A DNA stretch of 64,000 nt from Macrostomum hystrix (GCA_950097015.1 CATNEN010000038.1:16672001-16736000), one strand, 5' to 3'. Shown: positions 46,107 to 57,609, counted from the stretch's first letter. Numbers and translations: made by a program. Notes: generated from the letters alone by a model not told the origin.

Positions 46107-48580
46107 GAAGCTGGCAGGGAAGACTCTCTTCATCACTGGCGCAAGTCGCGGCATTGGTCTGGCCATCGCTCTGCGCGCTGCTCGCGACGGTGCCAACATT
46201 GTCGTGGCCGCCAAGACCGCCGCCGCGCATCCCAAACTGCCCGGCACCATCTACACTGCGGCTGAAGAGATTGAGAAGGCTGGCGGCCGAGCGCTGCCTT
46301 GTGTTGTCGACATCAGGTGAGCACTCAAAGCACCTGCTGAATGTCTGGGACATGTTTCGACATGCCCTTTCATAGACATTTGCAAAACTGCTAGTGTCCT
46401 TCAAAGACATTTGCACGGCCACTTGTTTCCATCATAGACATTTGCACGGCCACTTGTTTCCACCATAGACATTTGCACGGCCACTTGTTTCCACCATAGA
46501 CATTTGCACGGCCACTTGTTTCCACCATAGACATTTGCACGGCCACTTGTTTCCACCATAGACATTTGCACGGCCACTTGTTTCCACTCTTGACAGTTCA
46601 CGGTCACTTTTTTCCACGATAAACATTCGCATGGCCACTAGCCCCTTGAAGGGACACTTGCATGGCCAACCCTTCCACCCGCAGAATGGAGGAGCAGGTG
46701 CAGAAGGCGGTGAATGATGCCGTCGCCCAATTCGGCGGCATTGATATCCTCATCAACAATGCCTCGGCCATCAATCTGGTTAACACCGAGACTCTAACTA
46801 TGAAGTCATTCGACCTGATGCACGGCATCAACTCTCGCGGCACATTCCTCTGCTCCAAGCTGTGCATTCCCCATCTGGCCAAGTCGGCCAATCCGCACAT
46901 TCTCAACATCAGCCCGCCACTTTCTATGCGGCAGCGCTGGTTCAAGGATCACGTTGGCTACACAATGGCCAAGTATGGCATGAGCATGTGCGTACTGGGC
47001 ATGGCACCTGAACTGGCTAAACACGGCATTGCTGTCAATGCTCTGTGGCCTAGAACAGCCATTCTGACTGCCGCAATGAAGATGCTGGCTGGAGGTGATG
47101 AGGTAATTAGATGACGAGGAATTTAGCGTTGCAATACAAGTGTAAGATATCGTCTATGTACGCTATGTACATTCTCACATGTGCATCGTGCAGCGTGCTG
47201 GGGCGCGTGTCGGAGCCACGCCAAACTTTTAAATATAAACCTGCAGTCAGCTTTGGCTGGCTCTCATTGGCTTCGTGCCCACCTAAACGCTAGTCTTACA
47301 TTGGTGGCAGCGGTGGGATCTTGCATTTTTTTTTAAACTTGGCTCGCCTGGAAAAAAATTCCCTAGAAATGTCCTATAATCCCGCATCGTCAGGTGGCAT
47401 CCCAGTGCCGCAAGCCGGAGATCATGGCGGACGCGGCTTACCTGATCCTATCTAAGGACTCGCGCACCTTCTCTGGTCAATTCTGCATCGACGACGACAT
47501 TTTGAAACGCGACGGCGGCCTAAATGACAAAGACCTGGACAGTTACAGCTGCGTGCCCGGCGCCCAACTGCTGCCGGACTTCTTCCTGGACGAGCCAGAC
47601 GATTTGAAGCGTAAGCGAACCTGTCTTCCGGCTGGGCGAACTTCTTAGCCTGTACGATTAAGAATCAACCTAGCCTTAATCCTCAGGACCAACTACTAGT
47701 CTATCCTTAATCGTTGGAAATTGAAATCTGCCTATCCTTAATCCTAAGAATTAAAAATCTGTCTACTGTTAATCCTAAGGATTAAGAATCTGCCTATCAT
47801 TAATCCTAAGGATTAAGAATCTGCCTATCATTAGTCCTAAGGATTAAGAATCTGCCTATCATTAATCCTAAGGATTAAGAATCTGCCTATCATTAATCCT
47901 AAGGATTAAGAATCTGCCTATCCTTAATCCTAAGGATTGGGAGACGGCTAATATATCTTAATCCTGAGGTTTAGAAATCTGCCTATCCCTAATCCTGAGG
48001 ATTAAAGAACAAGTCTATTAATCCGTAATATCTGAAGTGGATTAAGTCTAATGCTCTCTGGAATCCAAAAGATACAAGAGTTAAGTAAGCCGCAGGCACT
48101 TCTAAAGTGTTCCTCACCGCTATTCTTTTTTTAGCACCCAAGACAACGGCCACTGTGGAATCAGTTCGTCAAAGCATTGTCGGTGACAGTGAAAAGAAAA
48201 AGCAACAACAGCAACCGACCGCATCTGCCAGTGATGTCGAGGCCTCCCTGAAGCACTTGGCATCCGCCATTGACGCCGAAGCGGTGGGCCTAGTGAAGGG
48301 TCTGGTACAGCTGCAGCTCACTGATCTAAATCGCAGCTGGCTGCTCAACCTGAAATCCATGCCAGGAGGTCTGACGGAGATGCAGCCGGGGGCCGACTCG
48401 AAGCCGGACACCTGCATGACAATGAAATCGTCCGACCTGCAGCAGCTGGTGTCGGGTAAATTGTCGGCCACCGGGGCTTTCATGGCCGGCAAATTGCGCA
48501 TCACCGGCAATATGAGCGTGGCCATGAAACTCGAAAAGGTCTTTCGCAAGGCTGTGGCCGCATCGACTGCTAAGCTATGA
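46107..48580 (+). CDS. HSDL2: HSDL2 homologue, SDR plus SCP2 protein (first exon not found)
   Basis: Exons 46107..46316, 46685..47102, 47394..47610 and 48135..48580 join in frame (introns phase 2, 0, 1) and encode about 430 residues to the stop. The short-chain dehydrogenase part starts at once: LFITGASRGIG (cofactor motif), NIVVAAKTA, IDILINNASA, ILNISPP, then the active-site YTMAKYG (Y-x3-K), and SQCRKPEIMADAAY. A Gln/Lys linker leads to a C-terminal SCP2 sterol-carrier domain (WLLNLKSMPGG, AFMAGKLRITGNMSVAMKLEK). The final three residues AKL fit a peroxisomal PTS1 signal, as in vertebrate HSDL2, which ends ARL. The substrate is uncertain even for the family. Only the few residues before the Rossmann fold are missing; they need an upstream exon ending in phase 2. 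The first and third introns seen carry 31-bp arrays. A poly(A) signal follows at 48649. Confidence 0.94.
46390..46610. repeat. 31-bp minisatellite in an HSDL2 intron
   Basis: Units contain CATAGACATTTGCACGGCC then ACTTGTTTCCAC, about seven copies, the middle five almost identical. In intron 46317-46684. Confidence 0.93.
47690..48010. repeat. 31-bp palindromic minisatellite in an HSDL2 intron
   Basis: Each unit contains TTAATCCT-A-AGGATTAA, a perfect inverted repeat with a one-base centre, followed by GAATCTGCCTATC. About nine copies, degenerate at both ends. In intron 47611-48134. Confidence 0.93.
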
Positions 48581-48648
48581 GAAACTATGCCTGCTATTTT
48601 AGTGGACTGAACCTGAAAACAATGTTCTGTAGTAGTTTTAACTCATTG

Positions 48649-48654
48649 AATAAA
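48649..48654 (+). promoter_or_regulatory. Poly(A) signal of HSDL2
   Basis: AATAAA, 69 bases after the stop codon. Confidence 0.8.
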
Positions 48655-48814
48655 CTTGAATCAACTATAATTGTCTGATTATTGAATCCTACTGGCTTGA
48701 ATGATTTCTATTCTAGAAAAAAATATGACAATTACGAGCGAATTTAGGGCCTTAAAAGCAAATTTTCCCCGTGAAGTTCAAAAATGATTGCCACTTTCTT
48801 AATCCATGCCAGTT

Positions 48815-48820
48815 TTTATT
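48815..48820 (-). promoter_or_regulatory. Candidate poly(A) signal of the TMEM74-like gene
   Basis: AATAAA on the minus strand. It would give a 3' UTR of about 870 bases including the 37-bp array and a SINE, and would leave only about 160 bases between the two convergent poly(A) signals. Confidence 0.35.
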
Positions 48821-49009
48821 TTAAATCCACAATGTACTAAATATAGTTTCGTTAGTAGTATTCTTGGCTTTCTCGTTTGATTGAACTTTTGTGTCGATTT
48901 GAATAATTCTAACTCTAACGGTAAAATGCATGATTTTGTTTCCTTTCTACACAACCTGTCTGACAGTAATTCTTTATCAAAAGAAAGTAGTTTATCTAAC
49001 ATTATTAAC

Positions 49010-49685
49010 AATTTGTCTAACAGTTGGTGGATTATCTAACAGGTAAACAGTGTGTCTAACAGTTGGTCGATTATCTAACAGGTAAACAGTGTGTCTAACA
49101 GTTGGTGGATTATCTAACAGGTAAACAGTGTGTCTAACAGTTGGTGGATTATCTAACAGGTAAACAGTGTGTCTAATAGTTGGTGGATTATCTAACAGGT
49201 AAACAGTGTATCTAACAGTTGGTGGATTATCTAACAGGTAAACAGTGTATCTAACAGTTGGTCGATTATCTAACAGTTTAACAGTGTCTGTCTAACAGTT
49301 GGTAGACTGATAGGTAGATTGTCTAACAGTTAATAATAATAATAATAATTGATTACGCCTGCCCCAATTGGGTCAGATGTGCAGCCGACAGCACAGCCGC
49401 AGCTAATGCGCGGCGCATCTGAAGGCTGCGTACAGCTGTTCAGTCCATGGACTGGGGGGACGCCACACCCACCTTCAATTATCCCAGCTGACGCTGGTAC
49501 CCATTCAACAGCTGGGTGAGCTGAAGCAATACAGAGTAAAGTGTCTTGCTAAAGGACACAACTTGTTCCAGTGCAGTCGGGAATCGAGTCCCCAAACCTT
49601 TAAGTCGTGAGTCCGACGCCCTAACCACCAGGCTACAACCTCTTACAGGTAAACAGTGTGTCTAACAGTTTCTGGATTATCTGTC
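49010..49685. repeat. 37-bp minisatellite interrupted by a SINE
   Basis: Units contain GTCTAACAGTTGGTGGAT then TATCTAACAGGTAAACA, about eight copies at 49010-49330. After the SINE-A copy (49331-49643) one more unit resumes at 49644 with ACAGGTAAACAGTGTGTC and ends at the stop codon of the TMEM74-like gene. Confidence 0.93.
49331..49643 (-). mobile_element. SINE-A copy, full length, inside the 37-bp array
   Basis: Same structure as 33421-33722: (ATT)n tail at 49331-49350, body with CAGTCCATGGACTG, box B GGTTTGGGGACTCGATTCCC (changed) and head GGTTGTAGCCTGGTGGTTAG at 49643. Confidence 0.92.
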
Positions 49686-49687
49686 AG

Positions 49688-52600
49688 TTAAAACTCTGGT
49701 TCGCCATCAGGTTCAAGACTGCATTCAACATCAAGTCCGGTTCTGGTCGCTGCCTCCACCGCCAGCTCTTCACCGCTCAGAGCCAGGTCAACTGTCACTA
49801 AAACTGACTTGGCCGATTTGAAATCATCGTCAGACTCTTCCATATCCAAGTCTGTCTGCATTGGCATTCGTCTGCTGCTGCTGTTGCTGCTGTTGCTGCT
49901 TTGGCGCATGGATTGCGAGCTGCGGCTCAGCTCACGAACTGTTGAAATCAAGATGAGAGTGCGAAAGATAAATAAATTGTTAGTGCTTGAGTCCATGGAC
50001 TATAGGTGGGGGGCATCACACCCACCTCCCACCAACTCATACAAAGATTCAAGGGTTGGTGACGGGGACATACCAAGGACCACTAGAAGAAGAAGGATGG
50101 GACGTTTCGTTTCTAGGAAAACTTATTAAAGGCCGATTTTCATAGAAAAGTGTACTAGCGAGATTGAAACTTTTGACTTTTTTTCGCATAAAAATGTTGA
50201 TAACTTTTTTATCGAAAATCAGCCATTAGTAAATTTTCAAACAAACGAAGTGTCCCTTCCTCTCCACTGCCTTGTCCCCTGTCAAATCTTCCCCTTTCTC
50301 TCCTCCCCTCTGTCTCCTGTCCGATCTCTCCCCTGTTTTCTCTCTTCTGTCTAATCTCTCCTAAGTCTCGTTTATCCCCTGCATACCAGCCGTGAATTCT
50401 TCGGAAGCGTCAAAAGCCTCATTGGCTCTCCCCATTGGCCTTAGCAGATCGGCATGCAGCTGCGCTGTTGTTAACGTTGTGGCAGTCGCCATATCGTCAG
50501 CCATCTTCTTCAACTCGATAAGAAGCAAGGTGTTGGCCCGCGGCGGTCGCAGCTGCTGCAGTTGCGGATGGCTTTCATCTGGCGCGTCTGCTGCTGCTGC
50601 TTGGAATCTTCTAGACACAACGCTGCCTCTTCGCGACCTGACGCTCTGCCTTTGGCCATTCTCTATCTCCGTCACATCCTCTTCATCCTGCCACAGATTG
50701 CGCAGGCCTCGAATAATGTCAGCGTATAGGCGTCTCCGAACTGCCGTCCGGGCGTCCTCGCTCGGTTGACGCTGCCGCAGTAGGTGCTGCCGATAGTCGC
50801 TGCCCAGCACGCCCAGGATGATCAACAGAAACAGCCCGACGCCTAACAATAGGCCGCCTAGACGGCCGTACAGCATCAGGCTCACCTAAATAAAAGGTGC
50901 ATCATTTTAGCACACACGCGCGGATGGGACTCAGGGACTTTGACGCGAGACTCTACTGTGCTAGCGCTCCACGATTCTGTAGTGCCTGTGTTCCTGAGGC
51001 GGCTAGGCATTGTCGGCTGCCCGCCAAGGCCGTTGTTTCAGTCCGGTTTGGCTAGCATGGCTTTGGACTCGCCCTCTCTCACCCGTCCCTGTTCTGTGTG
51101 CCCTGTGTGCCATCTGATTGGCTGGGAGCGGGAATTGTCTGCCAACTCTTACCCGAGTCCTGCGTGGCCTTGCCCCTCCCGCTAATCAGCTCTGCGTAGC
51201 TTTGCCCCTCCCGCCAATCAGCTCTGCGTAGCTTTGCCCCTCCCGCCAATCAGCTCTGCCTAGCTTTGCCCCTCCCGCCAATCAGCTCTGCGCAGCTTTG
51301 CCCCTCCCGCCAATCAGCTCTGCCTAGCTTTGCCCCTCCCGCCAATCAGCTCTGCTCAGCTTTGCCCTCCCGCTAATCAGCTCTGCCTAGCTTTGCCCCT
51401 CCCGCTAATCAGCTCTGCGTAGCTTTGCCCTCCCGCTAATCAGCTCTGCCTAGCTTTGCCCCTCCCGCCAATCAGCTCTGCCTAGCTTTGCCCCTCCCGC
51501 TAATCAGCTCTGCGCAGCTTTGCCCTCCCGCTAATCAGCTCTGCCTAGCTTTGCCCCTCCCGCCAATCAGCTCTGCCTAGCTTTGCCCCTCCCGCTAATC
51601 AGCTCTGCGCAGCTTTGCCCTCCCGCTAATCAGCTCTGCCTAGCTTTGCCCCTCCCGCCAATCAGCTCTGCCTAGCTTTGCCCCTCCCGCCAATCAGCTC
51701 TGCGCAGCTTTGCCCCTCCCGCCAATCAGCTCTGCCTAGCTTTGCCCCTCCCGCCAATCAGCTCTGCGCAGCTTTGCCCTCCCGCTAATCAGCTCTGCCT
51801 AGCTTTGCCCCTCCCGCTAATCAGCTCTGCGTAGCTTTGCCCTCCCGCCAATCAGCTCTGCGTAGCTTTGCCCCTCCCGCTAATCAGCTCTGCCTAGCTT
51901 TGCCCCTCCCGCTAATCAGCTCTGCGTAGCTTTGCCCTCCCGCCAATCAGCTCTGCGTAGCTTTGCCCTCCCGCCAATCAGCTCTGCGTAGCTTTGCCCC
52001 TCCCGCCAATCAGCTCTGCGCAGCTTTGCCCTCCCGCTAATCAGCTCTGCCTAGCTTTGCCCCTCCCGCCAATCAGCTCTGCCTAGCTTTGCCCCTCCCG
52101 CCAATCAGCTCTGCCTAGCTTTGCCCCTCCCGCTAATCAGCTCTGCCTAGCTTTGCCCCTCCCGCCAATCAGCTCTGCGTAGCTTTGCCCCTCCCGCCAA
52201 TCAGCTCTGGTGTACTACGTTAGTGTCCTAACAACACCAGTGCCAGGCTGAAGCATTGCGTCCTGACGCCTGTTTCACTGATTATTCGTAGTTTACTTAA
52301 TGGTACAGTAGGCCGGGTATCCCGAATTGACCACAGTCACTACAATTCACTCTAGTGACCTGATGGTTTATTAAAATAAAGCTTTGAGATGCTCACACAC
52401 GTTACTGACCTGCACAGCGATGGCTTCCTCTTTAGTCAGGCTGACGGTCTCCCTCTGTAGCCTGTCTGCAGTTGGCAAACCATAGACAATTAGGCCGGCT
52501 CCAGCGCAGGTGATCGCGGCTCCAAGGGCGCCCAGAAAAACGGAGGCCAGAAATTGACAGCGAAAGTCACGATCCCACTCGCGAAGCAGCTGTCGTTTCT

Positions 52601-55000
52601 GACGTTTTTCACGCTTAAGCTGTTAAAAAATGTGTGACTTAGCTTGGTTCCATTGGAATTTCTGAGTGATCAAAAATTACAACCCAAATCAACCAGTCCT
52701 ACGGTACATCTACCATCGTTACATCCAGTCCTTCAGTACATCTACCATCGTTACATCCAGTCCTTCAGTACATCAACCACCGTTACATCCAGTCCTTCAG
52801 TACATCTACCATCGTTGCATCCAGTCCTTCAGTACATCAACCACCGTTACATCCAGTCCTTCAGTACATCAACCATCGTTACATCCAGTCCTTCAGTACA
52901 TCTACCATCGTTACATCCAGTCCTTCAGTACATCTACCATCGTTACATCCAGTCCTTCAGTACATCAACCATCGTTACATCCAGTCCTTCAGTACATCAA
53001 CCATCGTTACATCCAGTCCTTCAGTACATCTACCATCGTTACATCCAGTCCTTCAGTACATCAACCATCGTTACATCCAGTCCTTCAGTACATCAACCAT
53101 CGTTACATCCAGTCCTTCAGTACATCTACCATCGTTACATCCAGTCCTTCAGTACATCAACCATCGTTACATCCAGTCCTTCAGTACATCTACCATCGTT
53201 ACATCCAGTCCTTCAGTACATCAACCATCGTTACATCCAGTCCTTCAGTACATCTACCATCGTTACATCCAGTCCTTCAGTACATCTACCATCGTTACAT
53301 CCAGTCCTTCAGTACATCTACCATCGTTACATCCAGTCCTTCAGTACATCTACCATCGTTACATCCAGTCCTTCAGTACATCAACCATCGTTACATCCAG
53401 TCCTTCAGTACATCAACCATCGTTACATCCAGTCCTTCAGTACATCAACCATCGTTACATCCAGTCCTTCAGTACATCTACCATCGTTACATCCAGTCCT
53501 TCAGTACATCTACCATCGTTACATCCAGTCCTTCAGTACATCAACCATCGTTACATCCAGTCCTTCAGTACATCCACCATCGTTACATCCAGTCCTTCCG
53601 TACATCTTCCATCGTTACATCCAGTCCTTCAGTACATCAACCATCGTTACATCCAGTCCTTCAGTACATCAACCATCGTTACATCCAGTCCTTCAGTACA
53701 TCTACCATCGTTACATCCAGTCCATCAGTACATCTACCATCGTTACATCCAGTCCTTCAGTACATCTACCATCGTTACATCCAGTCCTTCAGTACATCAA
53801 CCATCGTTTCATCCAGTCCTTCAGTACATCAACCATCGTTACATCCAGTCCTTCAGTACATCAACCATCGTTACATCCAGTCCTTCAGTACATCTACCAT
53901 CGTTACATCCAGTCCTTCAGTACATCTACCATCGTTACATCCAGTCCTTCAGTACATCTACCATCGTTACATCCAGTCCTTCAGTACATCAACCATCGTT
54001 ACATCCAGTCCTTCAGTACATCAACCATCGTTACATCCAGTCCTTCAGTACATCAACCATCGTTACATCCAGTCCTTCAGTACATCAACCATCGTTACAT
54101 CCAGTCCTTCAGTACATCAACCACCGTTACATCCAGTCCTTCAGTACATCTACCATCGTTACATCTAGTCCTTCAGTACATCTACCATCGTTACATCTAG
54201 TCCTTCAGTACATCAACCATCGTTGCATCCAGTCCTTCAGTACATCTACCATCGTTGCATCCAGTCCTTCAGTACAACAACCATCGTTACATCCAGTCCT
54301 TCAGTACATCAACCACCGTTACATCCAGTCCTTCAGTACATCTACCATCGTTACATCCAGTCCTTCAGTACATCAACCATCGTTACATCCAGTCCTTCAG
54401 TACATCAACCATCGTTACATCCAGTCCTTCAGTACATCTACCATCGTTGCATCCAGTCCTTCAGTACATCTACCATCGTTACATCCAGTCCTTCAGTACA
54501 TCTACCATCGTTGCATCCAGTCCTTCAGTACAACAACCATCGTTACATCCAGTCCTTCAGTACATCTACCATCGTTGCATCCAGTCCTTCAGTACATCAA
54601 TCATCGTTGCATCCAGTCCTTCAGTACATCAACCATCGTTACATCCAGTCCTTCAGTACATCAACCATCGTTACATCCAGTCCTTCAGTACATCAACCAT
54701 CGTTACATCCAGTCCTTCAGTACATCTACCATCGTTACATCCAGTCCTTCAGTACATCTACCATCGTTGCATCCAGTCCTTCAGTACAACAACCATCGTT
54801 ACATCCAGTCCTTCAGTACATCTACCATCGTTGCATCCAGTCCTTCAGTACATCAATCATCGTTGCATCCAGTCCTTCAGTACATCAAACATCGTTACAT
54901 CCAGTCCTTAGTGCATCAACCATTTCATACAGAAACCATTTTTTTACTTTTATTACGAGCTATAAATGGGAAAGCTTTGACGTTTTACCTTTTCATTTGA

Positions 55001-55048
<48 letters not shown>

Positions 55049-55135
55049 ACGCTGCCGGTTTTGTCCTTGCTTTAGCGACGAATATCCATACTGCGAACAC
55101 GTTTCTAACGCAACCTCGGTCCTTGTCCCAGCCAT
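49688..55135 (-). CDS. Two-span membrane protein, TMEM74-like
   Basis: Four exons, complement(49688..49938, 50387..50885, 52410..52619, 54989..55135), join at GT-AG introns in phases 0, 0 and 1 and give 368 residues. The start ATG follows an in-frame stop. Residues 31-44 are 14 glutamines from an uninterrupted CAG run. A very basic stretch (KREKRQKRQLLREW) precedes span 1 (about 70-97, ending LIVYGLP). A 20-residue loop with RETVSLTKEEA follows, then span 2 (about 124-147). The remaining 220 residues are cytoplasmic-looking, with a Ser/Arg-rich region and an acidic end. The pair of spans, the Y-x-x-P after span 1 and the TV..(K/R)E..LxxxxxRLGG loop resemble the TMEM74/TMEM74B family (TMEM74 is linked to autophagy). 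Vertebrate members keep this pair near the C-terminus, so orthology is uncertain. Introns 1 and 2 are mostly 32-bp arrays. Confidence 0.72.
51128..52208. repeat. 32-bp GC-box/CCAAT minisatellite, about 33 copies
   Basis: Units contain GCCCCTCCCGCCAATCAG then CTCTGCGTAGCTTT, in 32- and 31-bp forms (CCCCTCCC/CCCTCCC), with CCAAT/CTAAT and GCGTAG/GCCTAG/GCGCAG variants. In intron 2 of the TMEM74-like gene. It is the most G+C-rich array in the window. Confidence 0.95.
52690..54910. repeat. 32-bp minisatellite, about 69 copies
   Basis: Units contain ACCATCGTTACATCCAGTCC then TTCAGTACATCA or ..CATCT. TTGCATCC and ACAACAACC variants are concentrated past 54200. It nearly fills intron 1 (52620-54988) of the TMEM74-like gene. 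A 32-base stop-free unit cycles through all plus frames and produces 500-codon artefact frames. Confidence 0.97.
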
Positions 55136-55589
55136 TCCTGTTGCTATGGACTCAGCCTATGCCTCAGCGAAGATTTGCATTTTATAATTAAGTTCCTTTA
55201 AAATTCCGGCACTGTTTGTTCACGTAAAATTAACTCACCACCTTCAACTGGGAGCCTCACTTCACTTTGCACGGCTGTGAGAAAGCTAAATTCATATGCG
55301 TACTATATACTGCTAGGCGTCTAACAATGCCCGACCAATAGCAGTGAAGGAGAACAGTAACGCTTCTTAAAGTCGCATAGCTATCTACCTACTCCTGAAT
55401 TATTATCGAATGATGGATCCGCAAAGATTTTATGTCCAATGCAGCAGTTTGCGTGATGCGGAAACCCCTTAATTGGTTTTGGCGGTTGCTTTTTCTAGGC
55501 TAGCATGTGTCTCGCCTTACAAGAGCTTGCTCAAATCGACCTGGGAGTTGAGCCAGTTCACTTCAACAAGTATTCGAGTTGCTACTTTT
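55136..55589. other. 5' region of the TMEM74-like gene
   Basis: Presumed promoter and 5' UTR for the minus-strand gene. No TATA box or other site that I can defend. Confidence 0.35.
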
Positions 55590-55840
55590 ATCCTACACAG
55601 GATGTATTACTTGGGATAATTCCACTGACTCACTGATGTACTAGATGGGATAATTCCACTGACTCACTGATGTACTAGATGGGATAATTCCACTGACTCA
55701 CTGATGTACTAGATGGGATAATTCCACTGACTCACTGATGTACTAGATGGGAATTCCACTGACTCACTGATGTACTAGATGGGAATTCCACTGACTCACT
55801 GATGTACTAGATGGGATAATTCCACTGACTCACTGATGCA
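55590..55840. repeat. 34-bp minisatellite, about 7 copies
   Basis: Units contain AGATGGGATAATTCCACTGA then CTCACTGATGTACT. Two copies lack the ATAAT part. About 460 bases upstream of the TMEM74-like start. It shares AGATGGGATAAT and GACTCACT with the 33-bp satellite at 20950-26027. Confidence 0.93.
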
Positions 55841-57368
55841 TTGATGTGTTCCACTGGAATTGATGTACTTGGTGAGGATAAATTGCAACTTATTTTCCTA
55901 GAAACGTGTCTAGTACGCACAATAGTACAATTTGTGCAAATGCAGAGTAGGACATTGGGCGGAGCCGAGAACGGGGCGGTTTGTTGCTCTGTCGACTGTT
56001 CCCGATATAAAATAATGGCCTACTAGCGGACATGAAAGCGAGGGCACATTTTATTTGCCTTTGCATGCGGTTCACTTGGCTTCTCTCTTCCCTGGCGTTG
56101 CTAAAGCTTACAAAAGAAAGCCAATATTAAGTGGCTTCTGACACACCTGTCTCTTAACAGTAGAATTACTATGAAAGCGATTTCGACAGTTTCGACCCTA
56201 TAATTAACTAACAAGATGACATGCAGGATGTTTTGGAGTCTAAAAAGCTGACATATTGACATCATACATCCCGCTATTGTTATAGATTGACAAGCTTCTG
56301 CTTTTGTTGGACTCAAAATCCTTAGTTCCCTACTTAATAATATTAGTCGCAAAGGGCTGTCACTGAATTTCAAGACATGCCCCTTTAAAATCCTGTTGCT
56401 AGAGTTGTTCGCATTTTAAAACCTCAGCATCCTACTTATAAGTAGGCTAGCTTGAGTGCGAGAAAAACAGTTATTTTAACTTGAAAATTTTTCAATAGCT
56501 TTTTGTAAACAGTGGAAGCAAGCAATAAAGTTTGTATCATCATTCAATTCGCCCAGCCTATTGTCAACATAGTCTATTGGCTCGCGTTGCCATGCCCCGC
56601 TCGGCCTAAAATTGGGATGTCAAAGGCTCAGTGGGCAAACACAGCTTGTGACAGGCCCAGTGGGGGTAAGGGGGCTATTACAGATACTAAACAACCTCTT
56701 AGTCATGATGCCAGGTCCCATTTCAATGCTGTTAGTATTCACAATCGCTATTTGGGATACTTACCCTACACCTAAATCCTCATTTTCTTGAAATCCCCCC
56801 TCCTTCACTATAGATCCCAACCTACCTCCATTTTGAGTCGCTGATCATACAAGAGTTATGATGCCTTATCTAAGCTTTTTAATGTGAATTATTTAACGGA
56901 TAATGCCTGGATGTGGAGATGCATTAAAGACTTGCGAGTGGAAGGGACGGAGTGGGAATAGTGTGCTCAGCCAGCCCACTTCGGGCGCCAGTGCGATAGA
57001 GTGAGGCCACCGAGACATCCCCTGGGAAAGAACCAAGGCATTGTGGACTTGGTGATGCTTGGGCAATGCCAGGGTTTATGGAGGCTGGTCATTGAATGCC
57101 TATGCATTAAATATGGACCAAGCGTATTTGGACTTATTGGCTCTCACTCAACATCACTATCACTTTCTCCTCTTATGCTCTCATTCACCGATTACCAGCT
57201 TTGATGGGCCCCTCACGGAAGTACCAACTAGCACTACAATTTCTTTTCTTTGGGGGCGTGAAACAGGCACAACTAATTATCACTTTATTTCTCTACTCTC
57301 TGATAGCTTGTTTCTAAAGAATCATGAAGAAAATAAAAAAGATGTGGCACAGTCGAATCTATTTGGTG
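55841..57368. other. Intergenic DNA, no gene recognised
   Basis: Several short open frames (for example 56512-56775) resemble nothing I know. No tandem array or clear SINE. Confidence 0.45.
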
Positions 57369-57606
57369 CATTCAAAGGCTGTGTGTACTGCTGTTCAGTC
57401 CATGGACAATGGGGTCGCCCGGAGGGATGAGTGGCTGAGTGGTCTAACGCGTTTGACTCTCGCACCAATGTCCCCTGAGCTAAATTCCGCGGCGAGGCCA
57501 CATTGAACTGGGGCGCAGAAACGGAGACGAGGCTTGGAGGCTTGTCGTGCAATGACGATGAGAAAGTCGGGGCAAATTTAGACACCTGTGTAATTGTGTG
57601 CGTGAA
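57369..57606 (+). mobile_element. SINE-B head fused behind a SINE-A body fragment
   Basis: 57370-57412 matches the SINE-A body (GTACTGCTGTTCAGTCCATG). From 57425 a SINE-B head follows: GAGTGGCTGAGTGGTCTAAC (box A), GAGCTAAATTCCGC (degraded box B), then GGCTTGTCGTGCAATGACGA. It ends at about 57606 without the SINE-B tail. Confidence 0.75.
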
Positions 57607-57609
57607 TTA

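Noticed and set aside
46087-46638. Minus-strand open frames over the start of HSDL2.
   Set aside because: Shadows of the HSDL2 exon and of the 31-bp intronic array. The plus-strand frame has the SDR motifs.
52644-55191. Proteins of 500 and 518 residues (Ser-Pro-Ser-Val-His repeats).
   Set aside because: They arise from a 32-bp stop-free unit in intron 1 of the minus-strand TMEM74-like gene, and all three plus frames are open at once.
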